Shown here: in pieces, positions 34,282 through 43,041 of the stretch | Numbering within the stretch: the stretch's first letter is position 1 | Layout of the letters: the number at the start of each line of letters is the position of its first letter | Source of the DNA: Candidatus Onthoplasma faecipullorum | GTDB lineage: Bacteria > Bacillota > Clostridia > Christensenellales > UBA1242 | Assembly: GCA_019120295.1 (NCBI GenBank) | Contig: DWVI01000011.1 | Span: forward strand, 1-64,000 | Reading direction: 5' to 3' | DNA: 64,000 nucleotides | Translations under genes and position numbers: made by a program | The notes under the pieces: model-generated | The model's input: only the letters and a program-made list of their open reading frames with translations | Told to the model about the DNA's origin: nothing | Databases searched by the model: none

Positions 34282-35504
34282 TTTGTGCTCCTTTTTTTCG
34301 AAAATAAAGATGCATCACGCGTCTTCATAGTTAAATTTGTTTTCTTTGTTTTAGAATTGCTTATAGCCGTCGTGTTAGTTTTGGACGCTTTCTTTGTTTT
34401 AGATTTAGCCGTATTGGTTGAACGTTTTGACACTAATGACCTTGCTTTTCTAGTCATTTTATCATCTTCGTCCGCTCCAAAATTAATTGTTTTAGATTGA
34501 GATTGTTTCTTATTTTCAACGTATTCAAATTCAACCGCATGTGCAATTCCTGGAATTGTGTCACCTTGTTGAGATGTGGTTGTGCTCATCAATGCACCAG
34601 TTGATACAAGTAACACTCGCTTGAATTCACCATTTTTTAATTTTTTAAGCAGGTATGAATTCAGCACACTCGCACTGCAACCTGCTCCACTTCCACCCAT
34701 AAAAACACGTTCGGTTTTATCAAATATCATACAACCGCAATCTGAATAATTTTTTCCAAGCACAACGCCGTTATGTTCCATAAGGTCTATCAAAATTTCG
34801 CTACCAAGTTTACCTAAATCGCCTGTTAAAATCATGTCATAATCTTTGGTTGTTAAATTTCGATTTTTGATATGTGTTAGTATAGTATCGCACGCCGCAG
34901 GCGCCATAGCCGCACCCATGTTGTTTATATCGCTAATACCAAAATCAATAACTTTTCCAAAGGTAACACTGTTAATTCTAATGTTGCTTTTTGTTTTTGA
35001 TATAACGCATGCTCCGCCACCTGTTATCGTCCATTGTGCTGTTGGTGGACGTTGATTTCCAAGTTCAAGCGGAAATCGATATTGCCTTTCTGCACTTGAA
35101 AAATGTGTGCACGTTCCTGCAACAACATTTTCAGCCAAATTATTGTCTACAAATATACTTGCAAGTGCAAGCGACTCAGTCATAGTGGCGCACGCTGAAT
35201 ATAGCCCAATAAATGGTAAAGATAATTCGCGTGCAGTAAACGACGAACTAACTATTTGATTTAGTAAGTCTCCACCAAAAAAGAACTGTATATCACTTAT
35301 ATTTAGTCCTGATTTTTCTATAGCACCTGTTATTATATCTCGTAATAATTTGCGCTCACTTTTTTCAAAGGTGGCTTCTTTGAGTGTGTCGTCCTTTATG
35401 ATGTAATCAAAATAATCTTTTAGTGGACCTTTTCCTTCAAGTGGTCCAACCATACTGTAACCTTCAAGTAGGTATGTGTCATTTTTAAGTATTATTGTTT
35501 GCAT
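34278..35504 (-). CDS. spoVAD: Stage V sporulation protein AD with a basic C-terminal tail
   Basis: SpoVAD is a thiolase-fold protein that binds dipicolinic acid for transport by the SpoVA channel. Conserved parts include FFFGGDLLNQ, GLYSACATMTESLALA and TGDLGKLGSEIL. The family domain ends near residue 333 (HAVEFEYVENKKQ), the usual full length. This protein continues for about 75 residues rich in Lys, Ser and Thr (for example KSKTKKASKTNTT), probably unstructured. A GAGGTG site precedes the ATG. It lies between spoVAC and spoVAE. Confidence 0.94.
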   Translation of the reverse strand: MQTIILKNDTYLLEGYSMVGPLEGKGPLKDYFDYIIKDDTLKEATFEKSERKLLRDIITGAIEKSGLNISDIQFFFGGDLLNQIVSSSFTARELSLPFIGLYSACATMTESLALASIFVDNNLAENVVAGTCTHFSSAERQYRFPLELGNQRPPTAQWTITGGGACVISKTKSNIRINSVTFGKVIDFGISDINNMGAAMAPAACDTILTHIKNRNLTTKDYDMILTGDLGKLGSEILIDLMEHNGVVLGKNYSDCGCMIFDKTERVFMGGSGAGCSASVLNSYLLKKLKNGEFKRVLLVSTGALMSTTTSQQGDTIPGIAHAVEFEYVENKKQSQSKTINFGADEDDKMTRKARSLVSKRSTNTAKSKTKKASKTNTTAISNSKTKKTNLTMKTRDASLFSKKRSTK

Positions 35505-35510
35505 AACACC

Positions 35511-35957
35511 TCACAAAAATAAGCCAACAAAACCGCATAATATTGAGCCGACCACTCCGCAAACTATAACCGGTCCTGCAATGGTAAACATCTTCACGCA
35601 AATTCCGTATATGATACCTTCTTTTTTAAACTCTATTGCAGGGCTTGAAATTGAGTTTGAAAAACCTGTGATTGGTATAACAGAACCAGCGCCACCCCAT
35701 GCGCCAATAACATCATAAACACCAAGTCCTGTTAAAAAGCAGGTTATAAATATAATTGTCATTAACATGCAGGTTGACAATTCGCTTTCAGCCAAATTTG
35801 GAAATAAGTAACTATATAGGTCATAAAAACCTTGCCCAATAGCACAAATAAAGCCACCCAATAAAAACGCTTTAAAAAGTGACGGCCAAGCGCGTGTTTT
35901 TGGTATTTTAGACTCAACATATAAGTTATAATTTGAATTTCTTTCTTCTTTTTCCAT
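35511..35957 (-). CDS. spoVAC: Stage V sporulation protein AC
   Basis: SpoVAC forms a membrane channel in the spore inner membrane used for dipicolinic acid movement. The 148-residue protein has four or five hydrophobic segments and the family pattern GGFICAIGQ and GAGSVIPITGFSNS. AGAGGTG precedes the ATG. It is the first gene of spoVAC-spoVAD-spoVAE. I could not find a convincing sigma-G promoter in the 126-nt divergent spacer to the lipoprotein gene. Confidence 0.94.
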   Translation of the reverse strand: MEKEERNSNYNLYVESKIPKTRAWPSLFKAFLLGGFICAIGQGFYDLYSYLFPNLAESELSTCMLMTIIFITCFLTGLGVYDVIGAWGGAGSVIPITGFSNSISSPAIEFKKEGIIYGICVKMFTIAGPVIVCGVVGSILCGFVGLFL

Positions 35958-36083
35958 AATTCACCTCTAACTGATTATTGACAAAATAATGCGAAAAATA
36001 CATCTAGAAATTAGCAAATCAATAAATAAAATTTTTAATTTTAAACATACTAAAAATGACAATAAATTTTTAAAGGAGAAAAT

Positions 36084-38030
36084 ATGAAAAAAATAATACC
36101 AATTCTAGCCATAACAAGCGCAGGTTTATTGCTGTCTGGTTGCAGTTACACAATAGAAAAAATAGAACCAACCGACTACCAATCAAACCTAATGGAGTTT
36201 AAACAACAAGTGAACAATCTATCAACTATAAATGAAGAAAATTTATCAAAAATTGCTTTTAATAAATATCAATTATCTATTGTTGAAGACGACGAAATTA
36301 AGTTAATTGACAAAACTGATTTAAATAATTTATCTCAAAACAGCACAAGTAATGATTTAGCAAATAATAGTGAAAATATAGAAAAAAATTTAGAAAATTC
36401 AAAAAATAACACTAAAATCAGCGAAAATGATGTCGAAAACAATGAAATTTTAAAAAATAAATTAAAAAATTTAAAACAAAATGATAATTTACTTACAACT
36501 GAAAAATCAACAAAAACTGAAACTGAGACCAAGAATACAACTAACAATCTAACAACTTTAAACGATAAATCACAAAATAATAATTCAGAAAATAACGTTG
36601 CAACAATAGATAACACATTGAATAATACCAATTCTGATAATTCAATAAATAATGGCACAAATAACATTACAACAATAACTCCAAAAACCAGTACAGATAC
36701 AACAAACTCAACAACTCAAAATGCAGATAATAATGAAAATACAAACGAAAACCAAGCAGAAACGGACGAAAAAATATCAACCCTTTATTCTTTGTCAAAT
36801 GACATTGAAGAAAGCACAAGTGAATTTAATCAACTAAAAACAAAACTTGTTGATGCTATAAATGAAACTCAAAACTTAATTAGTAAAGTGCAAAATAAAG
36901 AGATTGAATTGACAACCGAAGAGCGCATGCTACTCACTGAACAAACAAGGCAGTTAAAGGACCTTGGAAGGAATTTATCACGTTCCACCACTGAACTAGC
37001 AATTAGTTTAAGTGATATATCTAACCTATTTGAGAGCAACGGCAGCCTTGATATGGACGCTTTGAACTTTAAATATATGGTTGTATTAGATAATCTAATA
37101 AATGGAAATGAAATGATGGAAAACAGTTTAAATTCTTTAAGACTTATTAATTCAATGTTTAATATGAATAGTAGAAATCTACCAGATAATGCGCGCGGAA
37201 GAATTGTATATGGCTTCAAAAACAATAATGACCCAGCAATTATGAAAGATTATATAATAAATAATGATGGAAGCATAACCGAAAATGTACCTAACGCGAA
37301 TAATAACTCAAACTCAATAGATAATTCTACAAATTTAAACAATGATACAACCAATTCAACCAATCAAAATGGTAATTCTTTAAATGAGAATCAAACTAAT
37401 AATCAAAATGAAACAAACAATGTAACGACTGATAGCACAAATAACAACGCTAATTCAGTTACTAGGTCTAATGTTGACAGTTATCAAAATAACAGATTAA
37501 AAGCAAATATTGACACCTATTATAACACAAATCGCCACAATATAGATTCATTCTTTAACACTGCCCTTTTAGATAATGAATTTATGTATGGAAATAATGG
37601 TTATGGTTACAACATGAATGGTTTCAACCCATATATGGCGCAATATCAAAATTATGAAAATATGAATAGGAACAATCAATACAATAACTTAAATAATAAT
37701 TTTAATAATTCACAATTCGATAACCAAAATCAAACAAATTTAGCAGAAAATACTCAAACAAACAATAATGAAACCGACAAGGTAAATAATACTACTAATG
37801 GTGTTGAAAATAATCAAAATACACAAAATAAGCAACAAAGACGCAAAAAATTTAAAAAAAATATTGACACCTATCGTGACGAAAATACCCCAACTCTAAA
37901 AAGTAAATTTGCCAAATTTAAGCAATCAATTCGTGGGTTTTTTAGCAAAGTACAACCTTTGAAAGACGACCAAATTTCAAATCCTGTTTATAGATTTTCA
38001 GCAGACGACAATAAAAAAATAAATAATTAA
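36084..38030 (+). CDS. Asn-rich lipoprotein with repeated N-I/V-D-S/T-Y/F motifs
   Basis: I do not recognise this 648-residue protein. A signal peptide ends at the lipobox LLSGC with Cys20, so it should be a lipoprotein on the outer face of the membrane. Residues about 85-230 and 405-590 are low-complexity Asn/Thr/Gln/Ser. A helical middle domain (about 230-370, for example SNDIEESTSEFNQLKTKL) lies between. Four short motifs recur: NVDSY (463), NIDTY, NIDSF and NIDTY (593). The C-terminus is basic. An AAAGGAG site precedes the ATG. It is divergent from spoVAC. Asn richness follows the AT bias but is extreme even here. Confidence 0.8.
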   Translation: MKKIIPILAITSAGLLLSGCSYTIEKIEPTDYQSNLMEFKQQVNNLSTINEENLSKIAFNKYQLSIVEDDEIKLIDKTDLNNLSQNSTSNDLANNSENIEKNLENSKNNTKISENDVENNEILKNKLKNLKQNDNLLTTEKSTKTETETKNTTNNLTTLNDKSQNNNSENNVATIDNTLNNTNSDNSINNGTNNITTITPKTSTDTTNSTTQNADNNENTNENQAETDEKISTLYSLSNDIEESTSEFNQLKTKLVDAINETQNLISKVQNKEIELTTEERMLLTEQTRQLKDLGRNLSRSTTELAISLSDISNLFESNGSLDMDALNFKYMVVLDNLINGNEMMENSLNSLRLINSMFNMNSRNLPDNARGRIVYGFKNNNDPAIMKDYIINNDGSITENVPNANNNSNSIDNSTNLNNDTTNSTNQNGNSLNENQTNNQNETNNVTTDSTNNNANSVTRSNVDSYQNNRLKANIDTYYNTNRHNIDSFFNTALLDNEFMYGNNGYGYNMNGFNPYMAQYQNYENMNRNNQYNNLNNNFNNSQFDNQNQTNLAENTQTNNNETDKVNNTTNGVENNQNTQNKQQRRKKFKKNIDTYRDENTPTLKSKFAKFKQSIRGFFSKVQPLKDDQISNPVYRFSADDNKKINN

Positions 38031-38060
38031 TATATTTACTTTTATAATAAAAATGAATTA

Positions 38061-38087
38061 AAAAAAGTCTCTTTTGGAGACTTTTTT
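38061..38087. terminator. Bidirectional terminator between the lipoprotein gene and efp
   Basis: AAAAAAGTCTC (38061-38071), loop TTTTG, GAGACTTTTTT (38077-38087): an 11-bp perfect stem with U-runs both ways. Confidence 0.9.
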
Positions 38088-38129
38088 ATTGATTAATAAT
38101 TTAAAATATAATTAAACATATATAAAATA

Positions 38130-38708
38130 TTATAATCTTTCAATGTATGTTCCAGTTCTAGTGTCCACCCTTACTCTATCACCTTCATTTACGAATAAAG
38201 GAACTTGAATAACATAGCCGGTTTCAAGAGTAGCTGGTTTACCACCTGTTTTAACTGTATCACCCCTAACGCCTGGTTCGGTTTTAGTGATTGTTAATTC
38301 AACAAATAGTGGTGGTTCAACGTTAATTGGAACGCCGTTATAAAATTGAACGTTACAATTTGTGTTTTCAACCACAAAATTCAATGCATCTTTAACTGAA
38401 TCATAGTTGAAAGGAATTTGGTCATAAGTTTCATTATCCATGAAATAATACAAACCACCTTCGTTGTATAAATACATCATTTCCTTTCTTTCAATAGTTA
38501 CGTCGTTTAATTTTTCGCTTGGGTTGTGAGTTAATTCCAAAACTTTACCTGTTAAAATATCCTTTTGAGTTATTCTAACAAAAGCCGCTCCCTTTCCTGG
38601 TTTAACGTGTTGGAAATCAACAACTAATTGCAAACTTGGTTTTTTAGGGTCGGTTGACTTTCCGTCGTCAAATATAACTCCCTTTCTAACATCTCCTGCT
38701 AATATCAT
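38130..38708 (-). CDS. efp: Elongation factor P
   Basis: EF-P rescues ribosomes stalled on polyproline. Its three beta domains are seen. The modifiable lysine is at the tip loop [14 protein letters not shown], at residue 39 rather than about 32-34, because an extra 7 or so residues (around STDPKKPS) lie in the first domain. The total is 192 residues against the usual 185. AAGGAG precedes the ATG, and TTGTCA-17-TACAAT is the promoter. It is a single gene, downstream of truB. Confidence 0.95.
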   Translation of the reverse strand: MILAGDVRKGVIFDDGKSTDPKKPSLQLVVDFQHVKPGKGAAFVRITQKDILTGKVLELTHNPSEKLNDVTIERKEMMYLYNEGGLYYFMDNETYDQIPFNYDSVKDALNFVVENTNCNVQFYNGVPINVEPPLFVELTITKTEPGVRGDTVKTGGKPATLETGYVIQVPLFVNEGDRVRVDTRTGTYIERL

Positions 38709-38755
38709 AATTTCTCCTTTTTTGTTTTTTTAATTTTGAAATATATATCTAGTTT

Positions 38756-38784
38756 ATTGTAACATATCTTAGAGTATTTGACAA
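38756..38784 (-). promoter_or_regulatory. efp promoter
   Basis: On the minus strand TTGTCA (38779-38784), 17-nt spacer, TACAAT (38756-38761), just past the truB stop. Confidence 0.65.
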
Positions 38785-38788
38785 GCGT

Positions 38789-39640
38789 CTAACCTAAAAA
38801 CAAACTCATTTTTGCATTACTATTATGAACTTGAATAAGTGCAATCGTGTCCAACTCGTTATTTAATTTATATGTTCCATCTTGTAAATCAGTTTTAATT
38901 GTTTGACCATTTAATATTTTTTTTGTGTTAATATCTGATAATTCTATCTTATTATAATCTAACACGCTGTCAATTGGTAAAATGTAATTTTCTATATTGT
39001 CCTTTGTTAGCGATTTTATATCGATTGATTGGTTTAAATCAAATTTGCCAACCTTTGTTCTAACTAAACTTATCATAGTGGCATAAGTGTTTAATTTGTA
39101 TGCTATATCTCTACCAAGCGCACGAATATATGTTCCCGAACCGCAGGTTATTTCAAGTGTTAAAATATTATCATTAAAATCGATTATTTTCAATTCATAA
39201 ATTTTAACAACTTTTGCCGGCAATACAAAATCTTCATTTTTTCTTGCTAACATGTATGCTCTAACACCGTTTACAGATTTTGCGCTATACTTTGGTGGAA
39301 TTTGAGATATTTCTCCAACAAATGTGTTTAGTATGGCTTCTATCTCTTTTCTAGTTACAATCTTATTATTTGAATTAGTAATTTTACCGGTTGAATCAAG
39401 CGTGTTGGTTTCTTCACCAAAATGAAAAGTTGCAACATAAGTTTTTTTCTTTTCTTGCATAATATCAAACAGTTTTGTTGCCTTTCCAATAGTTACAAGT
39501 AAAACGCCTGTTGCCATTGGGTCAAGCGTGCCAAGGTGCCCAACACGGCTTAAACCTATAAGACGTTTTATTTTGTTTACTACGTCAAAACTAGTCCAAT
39601 CGGTTGGTTTGTTTATGACTATCACACCTTTATTTTTCAT
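38789..39640 (-). CDS. truB: tRNA pseudouridine-55 synthase
   Basis: TruB makes pseudouridine 55 in the T loop of tRNA. The catalytic Asp is in RVGHLGTLDPMATGVL, with YVATFHFGEETNTLD and GTYIRALGRD also conserved. I start at the ATG at 39640 (MKNKGVIVINKPTDWTS), the family N-terminus; it overlaps the end of rbfA by 11 nt. An in-frame ATG at 39664 would add eight unusual residues. It is the last gene of the nusA-infB operon. ribC, which often follows, is not present. Confidence 0.93.
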   Translation of the reverse strand: MKNKGVIVINKPTDWTSFDVVNKIKRLIGLSRVGHLGTLDPMATGVLLVTIGKATKLFDIMQEKKKTYVATFHFGEETNTLDSTGKITNSNNKIVTRKEIEAILNTFVGEISQIPPKYSAKSVNGVRAYMLARKNEDFVLPAKVVKIYELKIIDFNDNILTLEITCGSGTYIRALGRDIAYKLNTYATMISLVRTKVGKFDLNQSIDIKSLTKDNIENYILPIDSVLDYNKIELSDINTKKILNGQTIKTDLQDGTYKLNNELDTIALIQVHNSNAKMSLFLG

Positions 39641-40016
39641 TGCCACTGCCTTCGAAATCGTCATCAGGCTTTGTTGTATATGTTATATTCTTTAAAATAC
39701 TTTCTATTTTATTTGAATATTCCATACTATTATCTAAAAAGAAATTTAACCTTGGTGTTACTCTAAGTTTTATTTTTTTGCTTAATTCACGCCTAAGAAA
39801 ACCACCTGCTCCTTTAATTCGTGCTAAAACTTCTTCTTTTGGCGTTTTACCAATGGACGAGATAAAAACCTTTGCTTCCGCTAAATCTGGGGTAACTTCA
39901 ACATCAGACACACTAACCATTGCGTCGATTTGTGGGTCACGAAGTTCATTATCAATGATATATGCTAGTGTTTTTTTGATTTCTGAATTAATTCGTTCTT
40001 GCCTTACGCTTTTCAT
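39630..40016 (-). CDS. rbfA: Ribosome-binding factor A
   Basis: RbfA is a 30S maturation factor with a KH-like fold. The 128-residue protein has SVRQERINSEIKKTLAYII at its start, SVSDVEVTPDLAEAKVFIS, and the ending LRVTPRLNFFLDNSMEYSNKI. It overlaps infB by 4 nt and truB by 11 nt, in the usual order infB-rbfA-truB. ylxP, present between infB and rbfA in B. subtilis, is missing. Confidence 0.94.
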   Translation of the reverse strand: MKSVRQERINSEIKKTLAYIIDNELRDPQIDAMVSVSDVEVTPDLAEAKVFISSIGKTPKEEVLARIKGAGGFLRRELSKKIKLRVTPRLNFFLDNSMEYSNKIESILKNITYTTKPDDDFEGSGNEK

Positions 40017-42505
40017 TCTTCAATCCTTTTAAGAGTGTAACACTCAATCACATCGCCAACTTGAACGCCGTCAAAATCGGTCTTAATACCACACTCTCTA
40101 TCTTTTCCTGCTTCTTTAACATCGTCTTTAACAATTTTTAGCGACCTAATTTCTGTTTCAGCAACAACATCTTTTCCGCGGTAAATTCTAGCTTTACCAC
40201 CGCGAACAATCTTACCGTCCATTACCATAGAACCAGCAATAATTCCCGATGTTGAAAGTTTAAACACCATAAGAACGTTTGCTCTACCCATATAAACTTC
40301 TTCATATTTAGGTTCTTTCATACCTTTTATTACGCGCTCAATTTCGTCTAGTAACTCGTAAATAATCTTATATGAATAGATTTTAATCTTCATTTTTTCA
40401 GCAGTAGTTTTAACTTTACTATCTTGGCTAACGTTGAATGCAACAACCATTGCGTTTGAAGCACTTGCTAAAATTAAATCACTTTCGCTAATTGCTCCAA
40501 CACCACTATGAATGATGTTGATTTTAACTTCGTCATTTGCAAGTTTCATTATAGACGACCTAATTGCTTCAAGTGAACCATGCACATCTGTTTTTAATAT
40601 TATGTTAAGAACTTTAACGTCCTTTTCACTTGTCTTTTGAATAAGGTCTTCAAGGGTGTTGCCACCGCTATTTTTCAATAACTCTTCACGTTGTTTTGCT
40701 TTTCTTTCTTCAACGATTTGTTTTGATAGTTTTTCTTCAACCACAGTGAAACTTTCACCAGCGCTTGGCACTTCATTAAATCCGAGCACTGTTACAGGCA
40801 TTGAAGGTGTTGCAACTTTAACTTGTTTGTTATTTTCGTCTATCATTGCCCTTACTTTACAAATACTTGTACCTGAAACGATTGTGTCTCCAATATGAAG
40901 TGAACCGTCAAGGACTATCAGCGAAGAAACAGCGCCACGGCCTTTATCTAGGCGCGCTTCCAAAATTGTTCCCATTGCTGGTACATTTGGGTTTGCTTTT
41001 AAATCTAACATATCAGCAACTAGTAAAATTGTTTCAAGTAATTTATCAATACCTTCACCAGTTAGCGCTGAAATTTTGCAGATTATAGCATCCCCGCCCC
41101 ATGCTTCTGGGATAACGTTGTGCTCTGCTAATTGTTGCAAAACTCTATCTGGGTCGGCTTGTGGTTTATCCATTTTGTTTATAGCAACAATCATTGGAAT
41201 TCCAGCAGATTTGATATGGCTAATTGCTTCAACAGTTTGTGGCATTATACCGTCGTCCGCTGCAACGATTAAAATAGCAATGTCTGTTACAGACGCACCA
41301 CGCGCACGCATTGCTGTGAATGCTTCATGACCAGGAGTATCAATAAATGTTATATATTTATCTTGCACTGGAACACGATATGCGCCAATCGCTTGTGTTA
41401 TACCGCCTGCTTCACCAAGGGTAACTTTTGTTTTTCTAATGTAGTCAAGCAAACTTGTTTTACCATGGTCAACGTGACCCATAACTGTTACTATAGGTGG
41501 ACGAGTAACAGCGTCTTTTTGGTCGTATGAACGGATATTTTGTTGCACGTCTTTTAACTTTTCTTCACTAGTTTTATCTAGTTTTTGAATTAGTTCAACT
41601 CCCATATCAGACATAACCAATTCGGCAGTTGCAAAGTCAATAGTTGAGTTGATTGTAACCATCATTCCAAGCAACATAAATTTCTTGATTATTTCACTAA
41701 CAGGTTTGCCACTAACTTCGCTAAGTAGTTTAATTGTGATGTTATCTGTTGTGATGATTGCTGGTCCTGTTGGCTTTTCAACCGCCACCGCAACCGCTTC
41801 TTTTTTCTTCGTGCGTATTTTACGATTGATAATTCTATCTTCATTGATTTCGTCGTCAATCATACCGCGCTTAATTAAATCACGCTTTGTATAGCCCTTT
41901 TTCTCTTCATAATGCTCTGTTTCTTTCTTTTTATTTCCAAAGTTACGTGTTGGACTAGCAGTAATAATAGGTTGAGCATAATTGATTTGTGGACGTTTAT
42001 TTGCGTTAGCGTTTGGTTTTTGATTTTTATTAAAGTTTTGGTTTCTGTTTTGACCTTGATTTTGATAAGGTCTTGACTGGTTGTTATAGTTAGGTTTTCC
42101 GCCCTGCATGTTAGGACGTTTGTCAAATCTAGACTGATTATTTTTGTTATATTGATTGCCGTATTGATTTCGGTTTTGGTTATCTCTATTATTTTGACTA
42201 TTTGCATTAGGCTTGATTTCAGGCTTTGTTTCTTGTGGTTTTGCTGGTTGAGCGGTTGTTTCAGGTGTTGAAACAACAGGAGAAACTGCTTCCACTTTCT
42301 CTTCAACCTTTACTTTTGGCTCGGCCTTTTTACTCTCTTCCATTAACAACTTGGTTTCTTTATCTTTAACAGCGCGCATCAAGTTGTTCATTTCCTGTTT
42401 TAGGTTATAAAACTTCTCGGCAAGTGAAATAAACATCTTGTCACGTACCATAGATTGAAGTTGTTTTATTGATTTATTAAATTCTTGATTGTTAACGTTC
42501 GCCAA
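40013..42505 (-). CDS. infB: Translation initiation factor IF-2
   Basis: IF-2 brings initiator tRNA to the ribosome and promotes subunit joining. The 830-residue protein has an IF2-N helix region at its start, a disordered stretch (about 90-195) made largely of Asn, Gln, Arg and Lys, a second IF2-N domain, and the G domain with GHVDHGKTSLLDYI (near 343), DTPGHEAF and NKMDKP. The C-terminal domains 2 to 4 are normal. The low-complexity stretch replaces the Ala/Pro-rich linker of many homologues. The gene follows ylxQ with a 14-nt overlap. Confidence 0.97.
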   Translation of the reverse strand: MANVNNQEFNKSIKQLQSMVRDKMFISLAEKFYNLKQEMNNLMRAVKDKETKLLMEESKKAEPKVKVEEKVEAVSPVVSTPETTAQPAKPQETKPEIKPNANSQNNRDNQNRNQYGNQYNKNNQSRFDKRPNMQGGKPNYNNQSRPYQNQGQNRNQNFNKNQKPNANANKRPQINYAQPIITASPTRNFGNKKKETEHYEEKKGYTKRDLIKRGMIDDEINEDRIINRKIRTKKKEAVAVAVEKPTGPAIITTDNITIKLLSEVSGKPVSEIIKKFMLLGMMVTINSTIDFATAELVMSDMGVELIQKLDKTSEEKLKDVQQNIRSYDQKDAVTRPPIVTVMGHVDHGKTSLLDYIRKTKVTLGEAGGITQAIGAYRVPVQDKYITFIDTPGHEAFTAMRARGASVTDIAILIVAADDGIMPQTVEAISHIKSAGIPMIVAINKMDKPQADPDRVLQQLAEHNVIPEAWGGDAIICKISALTGEGIDKLLETILLVADMLDLKANPNVPAMGTILEARLDKGRGAVSSLIVLDGSLHIGDTIVSGTSICKVRAMIDENNKQVKVATPSMPVTVLGFNEVPSAGESFTVVEEKLSKQIVEERKAKQREELLKNSGGNTLEDLIQKTSEKDVKVLNIILKTDVHGSLEAIRSSIMKLANDEVKINIIHSGVGAISESDLILASASNAMVVAFNVSQDSKVKTTAEKMKIKIYSYKIIYELLDEIERVIKGMKEPKYEEVYMGRANVLMVFKLSTSGIIAGSMVMDGKIVRGGKARIYRGKDVVAETEIRSLKIVKDDVKEAGKDRECGIKTDFDGVQVGDVIECYTLKRIEE

Positions 42506-42794
42506 TTATATTCTCCTTATTTTCTATTATTGCCTTTGCAAGATTATAGTCCGTTATGCCTACAATTTTAATGTCTTTTAAGTTAATCAATTCCGATATG
42601 TCTACATTTAGTTTTAAATGTTCGCAATTATGCTTATTTGCAACATTTTTTGCTAAATTTTCTAGATTTTCACTTGCGGACTTTCCTATTAATATTAAAT
42701 ATAACTTTTTGTCCGTACGCTTTATTGGAGATTGCCCCACAATAAGATTATTTGATTTCTTCGCAAACCCCAGATAACTTATTATTTTGTGCAT
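42492..42794 (-). CDS. ylxQ: YlxQ, L7Ae-family RNA-binding protein
   Basis: A small protein of the L7Ae/L30e fold that binds kink-turn RNA in relatives; its role in this operon is unknown. The family N-terminus is MHKIISYLGFAKKSNNLIVG, which begins at the ATG at 42794; the open frame further upstream lies inside ylxR. It overlaps ylxR by 47 nt and infB by 14 nt. The place between ylxR and infB is conserved in Bacillota. It has 100 residues. Confidence 0.85.
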   Translation of the reverse strand: MHKIISYLGFAKKSNNLIVGQSPIKRTDKKLYLILIGKSASENLENLAKNVANKHNCEHLKLNVDISELINLKDIKIVGITDYNLAKAIIENKENIIGER

Positions 42795-43035
42795 ACTCTT
42801 GTAACCTTTCGTAAATTTCATTTGGAACGTTTGATTTAAAAGCACGGTTAAATTGTTTCTTTTTTATTGTTAATTTAATACAATCTTCGCTTTTACAAAC
42901 ATACGCTCCGCGACCACCTAAACGATTATCATAATCAAACATATAGGTTTCACCAACACGCGCCAATCTTAACATTTCGTTTTGGTGTTTTGATTGCCTG
43001 CACGCCACACAGCGTCTAAAATTCTTTTCGTGCAT
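42748..43035 (-). CDS. ylxR: YlxR (RnpM-type RNA-binding protein)
   Basis: YlxR is a small nucleic-acid-binding protein of the nusA operon; B. subtilis YlxR has been reported to bind the RNase P RNA. The 95-residue protein shows RRCVACRQ near the start and LGGRGAYVCKSEDC. The ATG at 43035 has AGGTG just upstream; a GTG two codons earlier (43041), adjacent to the nusA stop, is an alternative. Confidence 0.9.
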   Translation of the reverse strand: MHEKNFRRCVACRQSKHQNEMLRLARVGETYMFDYDNRLGGRGAYVCKSEDCIKLTIKKKQFNRAFKSNVPNEIYERLQEYAQNNKLSGVCEEIK

Positions 43036-43041
43036 AATCAC

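Noticed and set aside
41875..42306. 143-codon minus-strand frame rich in Thr, Lys and Ile
   Set aside because: It is an alternative frame of the repetitive linker region of infB.
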